NCBI RefSeq assembly: GCF_039649665.1
Contig: NZ_JBDJAW010000011.1
Location: forward strand, 151,754-215,753
Length of the DNA stretch: 64,000 nt
Source: Microbispora sp. ZYX-F-249
GTDB taxonomy: Bacteria; Actinomycetota; Actinomycetes; Streptosporangiales; Streptosporangiaceae
Direction of reading: 5' to 3'
Numbering within the stretch: position 1 is the first letter of the stretch; the number at the start of each line of letters is the position of its first letter. The notes beneath the pieces were generated by a model that saw nothing but the letters and a program-made list of their open reading frames with translations, searched no databases and was not told the origin of the DNA. This document shows positions 24,777 through 33,685 of the stretch, piece after piece. Made by a program: the position numbers and the translations under genes.

Positions 24777-25466
24777 GTGCTGGTCGCCGCTGCCGTCTGC
24801 CCGCATCCTCCGCTGCTCGTCCCGCAGGTCGCCGGGGCCGCCGCACCCGAGCTGGACGCCCTGCGCGCGGCCTGCGCCGCGGCGGTCGGCTCGCTCCTCG
24901 ACGCCCGTCCCGACGTGCTGGCCGTGGCCGGCGGCGCGGACGTCACCGCGTCCTTTCCCGCAGACGCGGCCGGGACGCTGCGCCCGTGGGGCCCCGACGT
25001 GCGGGTGGGGCCGGGGGATGCCGTCCTGCCCCTGTCGCTCACGATCGGCCGCTGGCTGCTGGAGGGGACGCGCGTGCCTCCCGTCCTGCGATTCGAGGCG
25101 GTGGGCTTCGACGCGCCGCCGGACGAGTGCGCCGCCGCAGGCCGCGCGATCGCGGGATCGGCGCCGCGGGTGGCGCTGCTGGTCATGGGCGACGGCTCGG
25201 CCAGGCGCACCGAGAAGGCGCCCGGCTATGTGCACCCCGACGCCGTGCCGTACGACGAGATGCTCGCCGGCGCGCTCGCGTCCGGCGACTCCGGACGGCT
25301 GCTGGCGCTGGACCCGGCCCCGGCGCGGGAGCTGTGGGCGGCGGGCCGGGCGGCCTTCCAGGTGCTGGGCGGCGCGGCGCGGCAGGCGCCCCCGCCGGCC
25401 GCCGAGCTGCTGTACGACGACGCGCCGTACGGCGTGGGCTACTTCGTGGCCCGCTGGGCCTGGTAG
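24777..25466 (+). CDS. Class III extradiol dioxygenase (LigB) superfamily-like protein
   Basis: 229 residues. N-terminus [19 protein letters not shown] fits the metal-site start of the LigB fold (CPHPP), and [21 protein letters not shown] carries the later loop. Homologous genes are regularly found between miaA and miaB in actinomycetes; their substrate is unknown. GTG start at 24777. The 3' end overlaps the convergent rnz gene by 28 bases (25439-25466), so both C-termini share DNA. Confidence 0.8.
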   Translation: MLVAAAVCPHPPLLVPQVAGAAAPELDALRAACAAAVGSLLDARPDVLAVAGGADVTASFPADAAGTLRPWGPDVRVGPGDAVLPLSLTIGRWLLEGTRVPPVLRFEAVGFDAPPDECAAAGRAIAGSAPRVALLVMGDGSARRTEKAPGYVHPDAVPYDEMLAGALASGDSGRLLALDPAPARELWAAGRAAFQVLGGAARQAPPPAAELLYDDAPYGVGYFVARWAW

Positions 25467-26389
25467 TCCGCCCGCTTCGGCACCGGGACGCGCATGAGGT
25501 CGCGCGCCGTCACGACGTCCCCCGCGTAGGACTTGCGCACCTCGTCCACGAAGCGCGGCTCGTCCGCGACCGTGTAGCGCTCGGAGAAGTGGGTGAGCAC
25601 CAGCCGCCGCACCCCGCACGCCGCCGCGATCCGCCCCGCCTGGGCCGCCGTCAGGTGCCCGTACTGCGCCGCCATCGCGCTCTCGTCCGACAGGAACGTC
25701 GACTCGATCACCAGCAGGTCGACGCCCTCGGCCAGGGCGAAGGCGCCGTCGCACAACCGGGTGTCCATCACGAAGGCGGCGCTCTGTCCCGGCCTGGGGG
25801 CGCTGCACTCGTCCAGCGTGACCGTCGTGCCGTCCGGCAGCGTCAGCGTGCCGTGCCGTTGAAGCTCCCCGATCATCGGGCCGCGCACGCCCCGCCTGGC
25901 CAGTTCCCCGGGCAGCATGCGGCGCCCGCCCGGCTCGTCCACGCGGTAGCCGTACGACTGGACGGGGTGCGACAGCGGCCGCGCGGTCAGCGTCACGGGG
26001 CCCGACGGCCACCTGATCACCTCGCCGGACACCGGGCGGGGCGTGATCACGTCGGTGTCGGCGAAGGCCGACGCGTGGCGCAGCCTGCGCCAGTACGTCT
26101 CGCCGCTCGCGGGGTAGGCCGCCCGCACCTCGTGGTTCACCTTGTCCCTGGCGATCCGCTGGACCACGCCGGGCACCCCCAGGCAGTGGTCGCCGTGGAA
26201 GTGGGTGACGCAGATCCAGGTGATGTCGTGCGCGCTCACGCCGGCGTGCAGCATCTGCCGCTGCGTGCCCTCACCCGGATCGAACAGGAACCCCTCGCCG
26301 TCCCAGCGCAGCAGGTAGCCGTTGTGGTTGCGGTGACGGGTGGGCACCGCGCTCGAGGTGCCGAGGACGACCAGTTCACGAACGGACAC
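25439..26389 (-). CDS. rnz: Ribonuclease Z / MBL-fold tRNA 3' processing nuclease
   Basis: 316 residues from GTG 26389. Metallo-beta-lactamase fold with the zinc-binding motif THFHGDH (His63, His65, Asp67, His68), the N-terminal LGTSSAVPT of RNase Z, GEGTQRQ, and the late VLTHFSERY histidine motif. Expected to remove the 3' trailer of tRNA precursors. An earlier in-frame start is possible but would include a region with no family similarity. The C-terminus overlaps the plus-strand LigB-like gene. Confidence 0.93.
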   Translation of the reverse strand: MSVRELVVLGTSSAVPTRHRNHNGYLLRWDGEGFLFDPGEGTQRQMLHAGVSAHDITWICVTHFHGDHCLGVPGVVQRIARDKVNHEVRAAYPASGETYWRRLRHASAFADTDVITPRPVSGEVIRWPSGPVTLTARPLSHPVQSYGYRVDEPGGRRMLPGELARRGVRGPMIGELQRHGTLTLPDGTTVTLDECSAPRPGQSAAFVMDTRLCDGAFALAEGVDLLVIESTFLSDESAMAAQYGHLTAAQAGRIAAACGVRRLVLTHFSERYTVADEPRFVDEVRKSYAGDVVTARDLMRVPVPKRADYQAQRATK

Positions 26390-26465
26390 ACCGCCGATGC
26401 TAGGTGTCTTCGGCGCACCGCGGGCTCGGGCTTCCGGTCCGCGGGTCGCCGCCGATCGCCCGGGA

Positions 26466-26609
26466 TCAGGGAAAAGGCGATTGGAATCGCACGATGTCGG
26501 AGTCTTCGGGCAGGCATTCCGCCGGCTGCTCGTCCAGCAGCCAGGAGCGGCAGACCATGACGAGCGGTTTCTCCTCCGGGAATCGCCGCGGGAAGAAGTC
26601 CCCCGGCCC
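26466..26609 (-). pseudogene. C-terminal remnant of an acyltransferase-domain (DUF5596-type) gene
   Basis: About 47 codons reading [20 protein letters not shown], then [19 protein letters not shown] and a stop. This closely follows the end of actinobacterial acyltransferase-domain proteins, where a Cys-x-Ser-Trp-Leu-Leu-Asp segment is followed by PxxSNIVRF. Nothing upstream on the minus strand matches the ~250 residues that should precede it. The frame opens at ATG 26666 only through unrelated residues. I read it as the surviving 3' end of a deleted gene; a very short functional protein is the less likely alternative. Confidence 0.55.
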
Positions 26610-26814
26610 CCGCCGTACAGGCCCCGCGCTGCCCGGGACGGTGTAACTCGCATTCGAGGCACGCACAAATCAGGGGGGAATTTCCCCATATTTATGGTCG
26701 AGGTGGCTTATCTGGGGCTCCCGGAAATCGGCGGAACCGCCGCTGAAATCGCGTACGCGGCGGGCAGACTGAGAAATCCACGACAACAGACCGCCGCATG
26801 AAAAGAAAACGACC
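26610..26814. other. Gap with a 13-bp palindrome and a doubtful 35-codon frame
   Basis: GGGGAA-T-TTCCCC at 26675-26687 is a perfect palindrome in an AT-rich patch, possibly an operator. A plus-strand frame 26694-26801 (start [14 protein letters not shown], 35 residues) begins just after it and its stop overlaps an ATG at 26798; I cannot tell whether it is expressed. Promoter of the next gene is presumably here. Confidence 0.35.
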
Positions 26815-27540
26815 TTGCCGGATTTCTCCCCCACTCCACGGCATCGACGCGAGGGCCATCCCGTCCTCGCCCTGACGGGCGTGATCGGTGTGACCGCGAT
26901 CGCCGGGCTCGGCGTCGTGCTGGCCGTCCTGTCCGGGCAGGATCCCGCGCCCCCGGCCGCCCGGCCGGTGGCCGCCGACCTGCGCTCCCCGGTCACGCCG
27001 GCACGTACTGCGCCCGGCTTCCCCGGCGCCGGCCCCTTCTTCTCCCCACCGGCCGCCCCGTCCGGGCGGCCGGAGACGGAACCGGAACCCGGTGGACGCG
27101 ACACGCCGCCGCCCGGGCAGGAGAGCGGGGCGCCGCGGCCGCCCGGACACCGTCTCAGGGTGCCCGGCCCCTCGTCCCGATCCCGGCCGCCGTCGCCGGG
27201 CTCGGCGGGCTCGGGGAGCATGCCGGGCCGCGGCGGGACGAGAGAGGCGGAGCGGCACCGGTCCGCCCGGATCGCCGCCCCGGACGGCACGAAACCGGCC
27301 GCACGAGGCTCCACGACCGGCGGCTCGGCGACCGGGAACACGGCGGCCAAGGGCACCGCGGCCAAGGGCGCTGGGCCCAAGGACACGGCGGCCCGGGACG
27401 CGGGCACGCACGACACGGCCCAGCCCCTCGCCGAGGCGGACGGGGGAGCGCAGACCCAGGTCGAGGATCCCTGCCTGCGATTCGACGACGACCTGCGGCG
27501 CGCCTACTGCTACGAGGTCCTGCGCCGCCTCGGCCAGTGA
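26815..27540 (+). CDS. Proline-rich single-pass membrane protein, unknown function
   Basis: About 241 residues; the TTG start is uncertain. One transmembrane helix (VLALTGVIGVTAIAGLGVVLAVL, about residues 17-39) is followed by ~160 residues rich in Pro, Gly, Ala and Thr with AAKGTAAKGAGPKDTAA-like repeats, and a short conserved-looking end, DPCLRFDDDLRRAYCYEVL. The two cysteines there could form a disulfide outside the cell. Not recognised. Convergent with miaB with a 25-base gap. Confidence 0.6.
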   Translation: MPDFSPTPRHRREGHPVLALTGVIGVTAIAGLGVVLAVLSGQDPAPPAARPVAADLRSPVTPARTAPGFPGAGPFFSPPAAPSGRPETEPEPGGRDTPPPGQESGAPRPPGHRLRVPGPSSRSRPPSPGSAGSGSMPGRGGTREAERHRSARIAAPDGTKPAARGSTTGGSATGNTAAKGTAAKGAGPKDTAARDAGTHDTAQPLAEADGGAQTQVEDPCLRFDDDLRRAYCYEVLRRLGQ

Positions 27541-27565
27541 CCCGGCCGTCGCGGGGCCCGGCGCG

Positions 27566-29116
27566 TCAGACCGCCGAGCAAGCGGGCGGCTCCGCGGGAA
27601 GCGGCGCGGGACGGCCGATGCCGGGCATGCCCAGGCTCACGGCGTTGCCCCGCTGCGGGGCGGCCTGCCGGGCCTCCCAGGCGTCGCCCGCGCGGGTCCG
27701 CCGTACGGACAGGACCTTGTCGGCCACCAGGTGGTGCGGCGCGGCGTAGGTGACCTCGACGGTGACCATGTCGCCGGGACGGGCGCCGGCGGCGACGTCG
27801 GAGGCGGCGAGGTGGACGAGCCGGTTGTCGGCCGCCCGGCCGGACAGGCGGTGGGTGGCGTCGTCCTTGCGGCCCTCGCCCTCGGCGACCAGCACCTCCA
27901 GGGTGCGCCCGACCTGCTTCTTGTTCTCCTCCCAGGAGATCTCCTCCTGGAGGGCCACCAGGCGCTCGTACCGCTCCTGGACGACTTCCTTGGGCACCTG
28001 GTCGTCCATGGTCGCGGCCGGGGTGCCCGGGCGGATGGAGTACTGGAATGTGAACGCGTTGGCGAAGCGCGACTGCCGCACCACGTCGAGGGTCTGCCGG
28101 AAGTCCTCCTCGGTCTCGCCGGGGAAGCCCACGATGATGTCGGTGGAGATCGCGGCGTCCGGCATCGCGGCCCGGACCCGCTCGATGATCCCGAGGTAGC
28201 GCTCGGACCGGTACGACCGGCGCATGGCCTTGAGGACGCGGTCGGAGCCGGACTGCAGCGGCATGTGCAGCTGGTGCATCACGTTGGGCGTCTCGGCCAT
28301 CGCGGCGATCACGTCGTCGGTGAAGGCGGCGGGGTGGGGCGAGGTGAAGCGGACCCGCTCCAGGCCCTCGATGTCGCCGCAGGCCCGCAGCAGCTTGCCG
28401 AACGCCAGCCGGTCGCCGAACTCCACGCCGTAGGTGTTGACGTTCTGGCCCAGCAGGGTGACCTCCAGGACGCCCTGGCCGACCAGCGTGCGCACCTCGT
28501 TGAGGATGTCGCCGGGACGGCGGTCCTTCTCCTTGCCGCGCAGCGACGGCACGATGCAGAACGTGCAGGTGTTGTTGCACCCGACCGAGATCGCCACCCA
28601 GGCGGCGTACGCCGACTCGCGGCGGCTCGGCAGCGTGGAGGGGAAGGTCTCCAGGGACTCCTTGATCTCGACCTGGGCCTCTTCGGCGATCCGGGCCCGC
28701 TCCAGCAGCACCGGCAGCGACCCGATGTTGTGGGTGCCGAAGACGACGTCCACCCAGGGGGCCCGGCGGACGATCTCGCCCTGGTCCTTCTGCGCCAGGC
28801 ACCCGCCGACCGCGATCTGCATGCCCTTGCGGGCCGTCTTGATCGGCCGCAGATGCCCGAGGTTGCCGTAGAGCCGGTTGTCGGCGTTCTCCCGCACGGC
28901 GCAGGTGTTGAACACGACGACGTCCGGCGTCTCCCCTTCGGCCGCGCGGACGTATCCCGCGTCCTCCAGCAGCCCGGACAGCCGCTCCGAGTCGTGCACG
29001 TTCATCTGGCAGCCGTAGGTCCGCACCTCGTAGGTCCGGGCCGCACCCTCGCCGCCCTGTGTCGTCGTCGCGCCTTCGGCGCCCTGTGTCGTCACAGTCT
29101 GTGTGGTCGCAGTCAT
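27566..29116 (-). CDS. miaB: tRNA-2-methylthio-N6-dimethylallyladenosine synthase MiaB
   Basis: Radical-SAM methylthiotransferase acting on i6A37 made by MiaA. 516 residues: a variable Thr/Gly/Gln start (~28 residues), the N-terminal Fe-S domain with three cysteines ([21 protein letters not shown]), the radical-SAM cluster [20 protein letters not shown], and a C-terminal TRAM-type RNA-binding domain. The C-terminus is extended by ~50 residues ([20 protein letters not shown] onward) beyond the TRAM domain, as often seen in actinomycetes. The promoter region is shared with the divergent sensor kinase. Confidence 0.97.
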   Translation of the reverse strand: MTATTQTVTTQGAEGATTTQGGEGAARTYEVRTYGCQMNVHDSERLSGLLEDAGYVRAAEGETPDVVVFNTCAVRENADNRLYGNLGHLRPIKTARKGMQIAVGGCLAQKDQGEIVRRAPWVDVVFGTHNIGSLPVLLERARIAEEAQVEIKESLETFPSTLPSRRESAYAAWVAISVGCNNTCTFCIVPSLRGKEKDRRPGDILNEVRTLVGQGVLEVTLLGQNVNTYGVEFGDRLAFGKLLRACGDIEGLERVRFTSPHPAAFTDDVIAAMAETPNVMHQLHMPLQSGSDRVLKAMRRSYRSERYLGIIERVRAAMPDAAISTDIIVGFPGETEEDFRQTLDVVRQSRFANAFTFQYSIRPGTPAATMDDQVPKEVVQERYERLVALQEEISWEENKKQVGRTLEVLVAEGEGRKDDATHRLSGRAADNRLVHLAASDVAAGARPGDMVTVEVTYAAPHHLVADKVLSVRRTRAGDAWEARQAAPQRGNAVSLGMPGIGRPAPLPAEPPACSAV

Positions 29117-29230
29117 CGCACTACAAGGGTAGGCGCTTCCCCACCCCCGCCCGTACCGGAGCCGTCGCGGACCCGATCGGACCCGGGAAGTGACGGCAGG
29201 AGGGGTTTGCCATTACTCAGGCTTGTCTGA

Positions 29231-29245
29231 AGCGAAAAGTTCGCT
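29231..29245. promoter_or_regulatory. Inverted repeat AGCGAA-AAG-TTCGCT between miaB and the sensor kinase
   Basis: Perfect 6-bp arms around AAG, followed by TTTATT, in an AT-rich patch 115 bases before miaB and 85 bases before the kinase start. It could be an operator or part of the divergent promoters. No -35/-10 pair was convincing. Confidence 0.4.
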
Positions 29246-29329
29246 TTATTGAGGCATTCGCCTGTGTGTGGTCGTCTTGTGGAGGTGTGGAGGCACACGC
29301 GCTCCTCTCCCCGGAGCGGTCGCAGGACC

Positions 29330-30781
29330 GTGACCGAGCGCACCGACCCACGCTCCCCAAGCGATTGGCCCGAACCGATGGTGAACTGGAACCGATCATC
29401 CGTCCTCGTCCGCAGGACTGTTGGCTACTCCGCCGCCGTGGCACTGGTGTGCGCCGGAGTCAGCATGCTCTTCCTGGTGTTCGTGGGCGGCAAGGACGCC
29501 GACACGGCCCGGGCCCGGGTCACCGGGGCGTGGGACCGGACGGTGCCCCTCATCAGGCAGGGATACCTCCCTTCCGTGCTGCCGGCCGGCAAGGACATGG
29601 CGATCCAGGTCCTGGACACACGGCAGCGGGTCGTCGCCTCGACGCCGCAGCTCGCCGGCAGGCCCCCGATGGCGACCTTCCACGCCACCAGCGACAGCGT
29701 CCACGCCGAGCGGGTCCTGTGCTCTCCGGCCGGGCTGAAGGGCTGCATGACGGTCTTCTCGTACAAGGTCTACCAACCGGACGGGCCCTGGCTGCTCTAT
29801 GTGGCCGTGCCGACGGTCCCGTGGTACGGGAACACCGCGGCGCTGTTCTTCGCGATCGGCATGTCCCTGCTGATGACGGCGATGACGGCGGGCGGGACCT
29901 ACCGCCTGATCAGAAAGGACCTCGTCCCGGTGGACGCCATCCGCGCGGAGCTCGCGGAGATCACCGCCACCGACCTCCACCGCAGGGTCCCGACGGCCGA
30001 CAAGAACCACCAGGAGATCAACCTTCTGGCCGAGACGGTGAACGACACCCTGGACCGGCTCGAAGGCGCGTACAAGCGACTGCGCCGGTTCACCTCGGAC
30101 GCCTCCCACGACCTGCGCAGCCCCATCACCGCCATGCGGGCGCAGCTCGAGGAGGCGCTCATGCACCCGGACGACACCGACTGGCCGGCGATGACCGCGG
30201 CGGTGCTCGGCGGGGTGGACCGGCTTCAGGCGATCGTGACCGACCTGCTGACCCTGGCCAGGCTGGACGCCCGCGCCCCGCTCGACCTCAGCCCGGCCGA
30301 CCTCGGTCAACTGGTCCGCGACGAGCTCGGCCGCCGCACCTACCGAATACGGATCGCCAAGGATCTGCAGCAGGGGGTCTTCGTCGACTGCGACCGGCTG
30401 CGGATCACCCGGCTCCTGGTCAACCTGCTCGACAACGCCGAACGGCACGCCACCTCACAGGTCCTCGTCAGCGTGCGAGCCACGGGATCGGCGGCGACGC
30501 TGGAGGTCGCCGACGACGGCGCCGGCATCGCTCCGGAGCACCGGGAGACGGTCTTCGACCGCTTCACCCGGCTGGACGCCTCGCGCGACCGGGACTCCGG
30601 AGGGACCGGGTTGGGGCTGGCGATCGCACGGGAGATCGCCGAAGCCCACCGGGGAACCCTGACCATCGAGGACAGCCGGCGGGGAGCCCGGTTCGTCCTG
30701 CGCCTCCCCCTCAGCGAAGCGCTTCAGCCGGCCGGTGGCCGCGACGGCCGTACCGCGCACGCCGGCGTGTCCGGCCGCTGA
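29330..30781 (+). CDS. Sensor histidine kinase without adjacent response regulator
   Basis: About 483 residues from GTG 29330 (ATG 29378 is an alternative). TM1 VGYSAAVALVCAGVSMLFLVF, an outside sensor region of ~125 residues with two cysteines (CSPAGLKGC), TM2 TAALFFAIGMSLLMTAMTAGG, HAMP linker, then HisKA with the phospho-acceptor His260 in SDASHDLRSPITAM. The ATPase domain shows N-box LLVNLLDNAERHA, G1 DDGAGI, F-box FDRFTRLDASRD and G2 GGTGLGLAIA. An OmpR-family kinase in type. No OmpR-type regulator gene flanks it; the following pair is NarL-type and complete in itself. The signal is unknown. Confidence 0.92.
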   Translation: MTERTDPRSPSDWPEPMVNWNRSSVLVRRTVGYSAAVALVCAGVSMLFLVFVGGKDADTARARVTGAWDRTVPLIRQGYLPSVLPAGKDMAIQVLDTRQRVVASTPQLAGRPPMATFHATSDSVHAERVLCSPAGLKGCMTVFSYKVYQPDGPWLLYVAVPTVPWYGNTAALFFAIGMSLLMTAMTAGGTYRLIRKDLVPVDAIRAELAEITATDLHRRVPTADKNHQEINLLAETVNDTLDRLEGAYKRLRRFTSDASHDLRSPITAMRAQLEEALMHPDDTDWPAMTAAVLGGVDRLQAIVTDLLTLARLDARAPLDLSPADLGQLVRDELGRRTYRIRIAKDLQQGVFVDCDRLRITRLLVNLLDNAERHATSQVLVSVRATGSAATLEVADDGAGIAPEHRETVFDRFTRLDASRDRDSGGTGLGLAIAREIAEAHRGTLTIEDSRRGARFVLRLPLSEALQPAGGRDGRTAHAGVSGR

Positions 30782-30917
30782 ACCCATAAAGGCCCCTCGC
30801 CGATATATCCGGCATCACGCACTGTCCTGGGACATCGTCCTGTTCGCCTGGGCATATCGGTCGCTAGCCTGAGCCCGACTCAGCGGTCGCGCCGGAGGCG
30901 CGTGAGGGAGGCGGGCG

Positions 30918-33068
30918 GTGCGGCGTACTGCGTGGGCGGTCTGCGCGCTCACCCTGCTCCTGGTCGCCGCGGCCCTGGTGCTCGGCCACCGCAACGGCGC
31001 CGGGCTGTTCGCCCAGAGCCATCTTCTCTTCGTCGTCGTCTGCGCCCTGGTCGGCGGCCTGATCAGTGCCGCCCGTCCGGGCAACGCCGTCGGATGGCTG
31101 CTGGCCGCCTGCGGCCTGTGCTTCGCGTCGCTGGACGCGACCGGGCACTACGCGCTGGCCGGGCTGCCGTTCGCGACCCCGATGGCCTGGCCGCAGACGT
31201 GGCTGTGGGTCCCGGCCAACCTTTCCGTCGCCGCCGTTCCGGCGTTGTTCCCCTCGGGACGGCCGTCGTCGCCCGGGTGGCGGGCGGTCCTGTGGGGGCT
31301 CGCCGTCGTCGCCGCCGTGACGGCCGCGCTGAGCGCCCTGCTGCCGGGTTCCAGCCACCAGCTCGGCTGGGGCACGCCGCTGCCCAACCCCCTCGGGGTG
31401 CCCGCGCTCGCCGTCGTCACGCCGTTCGTCGAGCCGCTCACGACCGCACTCATGGGCGCCCTGTTCGTGGCGGGCGCGGCCGGTCTCGTACGGCGGGCCC
31501 GGCGCGGCGGCGCCGACGAACGGGCTCAGCTCAAGTGGCTCGCCTACGCCGCCGGGCTCGCCGGGCTGATCGTCGCGGGGCGGGTGGCCGCGGGGCTCTC
31601 CGACGGCGACCCGCGCTCCATCTGGCCCATCACCAGCGCGTTCTGGGAGGTCCTGGGGACGCTCGCGGCCTGCCTGCTCCCGGCCGCCGCCGCGGTCGCG
31701 GTGCTGCGGCACGGCCTGTTCGACATCGACCTCGTGATCAACCGCACGCTCGTCTACGTCCTGTTGTCGGCGTGCGTGTTCGGCGGCTACGTGCTCGTGG
31801 TCACCTATCTCGGCGCCGTGTTCCGCGCGGCGGACGGGCTGCCGGTGTCGGTGGCCGCCGCCGGGGTGGTCGCCCTCGTCTTCGCGCCGCTGCGTGAGCG
31901 GCTGCAACGCGCCGTCAACCTCGTGATGTACGGCAGGCGGGACGATCCGTACGCGGCGCTGGCCCTGCTGGGCAGGCGCCTGGAGGAGGCGGCGGAGGCG
32001 GCGGAGCCGGGCGCGGTGCTCGCCGCGGCGGCCCGGTCGGTGGCGGAGGCGCTGCGCCTGCCGCACGTCGCGGTCGAGGTCGCCGGCGGGCCGACCCACG
32101 CCTACGGCGCGCCCTCCCCCGGCGCCGTACGGCTGCCGCTCGTGCACCGGGGCGAACCGATGGGCGACCTGGTCCTTTCTCCGCGCCCGGGCGAAAGCGG
32201 CCTCGGCGCGCGGGACCGCCGCGTTCTCGCCGACCTCGCCCGCCAGACGGGGATCGCCGTGCACGCCGTACGGCTGTCGGCGGACCTGCAGCGCTCACGC
32301 GAACGGCTGGTGGCGGCGCGCGAGGAGGAGCGGCGGCGGCTGCGCCGCGACCTGCACGACGGGCTCGGGCCGACCCTGGCCGCGCTCACCATGCGGGCGG
32401 AGGCCATGCAGGACATGGTGCGCGATCCGGACGCCCTGGCGATGCTCGAAGAGATCATGACGGACGCGCACACGGCGATGGCCGACGTGCGGACGCTGGT
32501 GGAGGGGCTGCGGCCGCCGGCCCTCGACACGCTGGGCCTGGCCGGGGCGATCAGATCGCACGCGGCCCGGCTGCCCGGCGTCGAGGCCGACGTGGAGATC
32601 GAGGGGACGCTCCCGGCGCTGCCCGCGGCGGTGGAGGTGGCGGCCTACCGGATCACCGCCGAGGCGCTGGCGAACGCGCGCCGCCACGCCGGGGCCGGAC
32701 GGGTGCGCGTACGGCTCGGCATGACCGGCGGGGCCCCGCCAGGCGCGCTCGAAGTGGAGGTCGCCGACGAGGGCGGCGAGCCGTACGCGGACGCCGGCGG
32801 CCCGGTGTCCGCCCACTGCGGGGTCGGCACGGCCTCGATGCGGGAACGGGCGGCAGAACTCGGCGGCACCTGCCTGATCGGGCCGCGCCCGGGAGGCGGG
32901 ACGCGGGTGCTGGCCCGCCTTCCCGTGCAGAGCGCACCCCAGGACGCGGCGCCGGACACCGCGCCGGACACCGCGCCGGAAACGGCGCCGGAAACGGCGC
33001 CGGACACGGCGCCGGACACGATACGACGGGAGGCGGGCGATGGAGCCGATCCGCGTGCTGCTGGTTGA
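30918..33068 (+). CDS. NarL/LuxR-type sensor histidine kinase
   Basis: 716 residues from GTG 30918. The N-terminal half holds roughly eight to ten hydrophobic helices with no large loop, so sensing is probably within the membrane. A GAF-like region (about 350-460) precedes HisKA_3 with EEERRRLRRDLHDGLGPTLA; His480 is the phospho-acceptor. The HATPase part has AYRITAEALANARRHAGAG and GVGTASMRERAAEL. The C-terminus carries six APDT/APET tetrapeptides from a 12-bp tandem repeat. Its 3' end overlaps the regulator start by 29 bases. A TAGCCT/TTCGCC pair at 30843-30870 may be the promoter. Signal and targets unknown. Confidence 0.93.
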   Translation: MRRTAWAVCALTLLLVAAALVLGHRNGAGLFAQSHLLFVVVCALVGGLISAARPGNAVGWLLAACGLCFASLDATGHYALAGLPFATPMAWPQTWLWVPANLSVAAVPALFPSGRPSSPGWRAVLWGLAVVAAVTAALSALLPGSSHQLGWGTPLPNPLGVPALAVVTPFVEPLTTALMGALFVAGAAGLVRRARRGGADERAQLKWLAYAAGLAGLIVAGRVAAGLSDGDPRSIWPITSAFWEVLGTLAACLLPAAAAVAVLRHGLFDIDLVINRTLVYVLLSACVFGGYVLVVTYLGAVFRAADGLPVSVAAAGVVALVFAPLRERLQRAVNLVMYGRRDDPYAALALLGRRLEEAAEAAEPGAVLAAAARSVAEALRLPHVAVEVAGGPTHAYGAPSPGAVRLPLVHRGEPMGDLVLSPRPGESGLGARDRRVLADLARQTGIAVHAVRLSADLQRSRERLVAAREEERRRLRRDLHDGLGPTLAALTMRAEAMQDMVRDPDALAMLEEIMTDAHTAMADVRTLVEGLRPPALDTLGLAGAIRSHAARLPGVEADVEIEGTLPALPAAVEVAAYRITAEALANARRHAGAGRVRVRLGMTGGAPPGALEVEVADEGGEPYADAGGPVSAHCGVGTASMRERAAELGGTCLIGPRPGGGTRVLARLPVQSAPQDAAPDTAPDTAPETAPETAPDTAPDTIRREAGDGADPRAAG
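32949..33020 (+). repeat. 6 x 12-bp tandem repeat at the kinase 3' end
   Basis: Six units GCGCCGGACACC, with units 3 and 4 as GCGCCGGAAACG and units 5 and 6 ending CG, coding (A-P-D/E-T)6. It ends 19 bases before the regulator start, so copy-number change would move the distance between the kinase domain and the overlap without breaking frame. Confidence 0.92.
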
Positions 33069-33678
33069 CGATCACTCTGCCTTCCGGGCGGGGCTGCGCG
33101 CGCTCCTGCGGCCGGTGGAGGAGGTGGAGGTCGCCGACGAGGCGGCCAGCGGCGAGCAGGCCCTCGCGCTCCTCCCCCGTGTGCAGCCCGACGTCGTGCT
33201 GATGGACCTCGCCATGCCCGGCATCGGCGGGGTGGCGGCGACCGAGCGGATCACCAGGGACAACCCGCACGTGCGGGTCCTCGTGCTCAGCATGGCGGAC
33301 GACGACGACGCGGTCTTCGCCGCGGTGCGCGCGGGGGCGCGCGGATACGTGCTCAAGGGCGCGCGGCGGGCCGAACTCGTGCGGGCGATCCGGGCCGTGG
33401 CCGAGGGCGAGGCGATCTTCGGCCCCGCCCTCGCCGGACGGCTGATGGGCTACTTCTCCGATCTCGGCAGGAAACCGGAGCCGAGCTTTCCCGAACTCAC
33501 CCCGCGTGAGCGGGAGATCCTGGCCCTGGTCGCCGGCCACCTGACGAACGTCCAGATAGCGGCCCGGCTCGGGCTGAGCCAGAAGACCGTGCGCAACCAC
33601 GTGTCGAGCATCTTCACGAAGCTGCGCGTGGCCGACCGGGCCGAGGCGATCATGCTGGCCAGGGAGTCGGGGCTCTAG
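33040..33678 (+). CDS. NarL/LuxR-family response regulator
   Basis: 212 residues. Receiver domain with LLVDDHSAFRAGLRALL and phospho-acceptor Asp56 in VVLMDLAMPG, then a LuxR-type DNA-binding domain: ELTPREREILALVAGHLTNVQIAARLGLSQ and KTVRNHVSSIFTKL, written here in two parts. It is coupled by overlap to the NarL-type kinase and is surely its partner. The convergent membrane-protein gene at 33686 is a possible target by position only. Confidence 0.95.
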   Translation: MEPIRVLLVDDHSAFRAGLRALLRPVEEVEVADEAASGEQALALLPRVQPDVVLMDLAMPGIGGVAATERITRDNPHVRVLVLSMADDDDAVFAAVRAGARGYVLKGARRAELVRAIRAVAEGEAIFGPALAGRLMGYFSDLGRKPEPSFPELTPREREILALVAGHLTNVQIAARLGLSQKTVRNHVSSIFTKLRVADRAEAIMLARESGL

Positions 33679-33685
33679 CCGGTGA

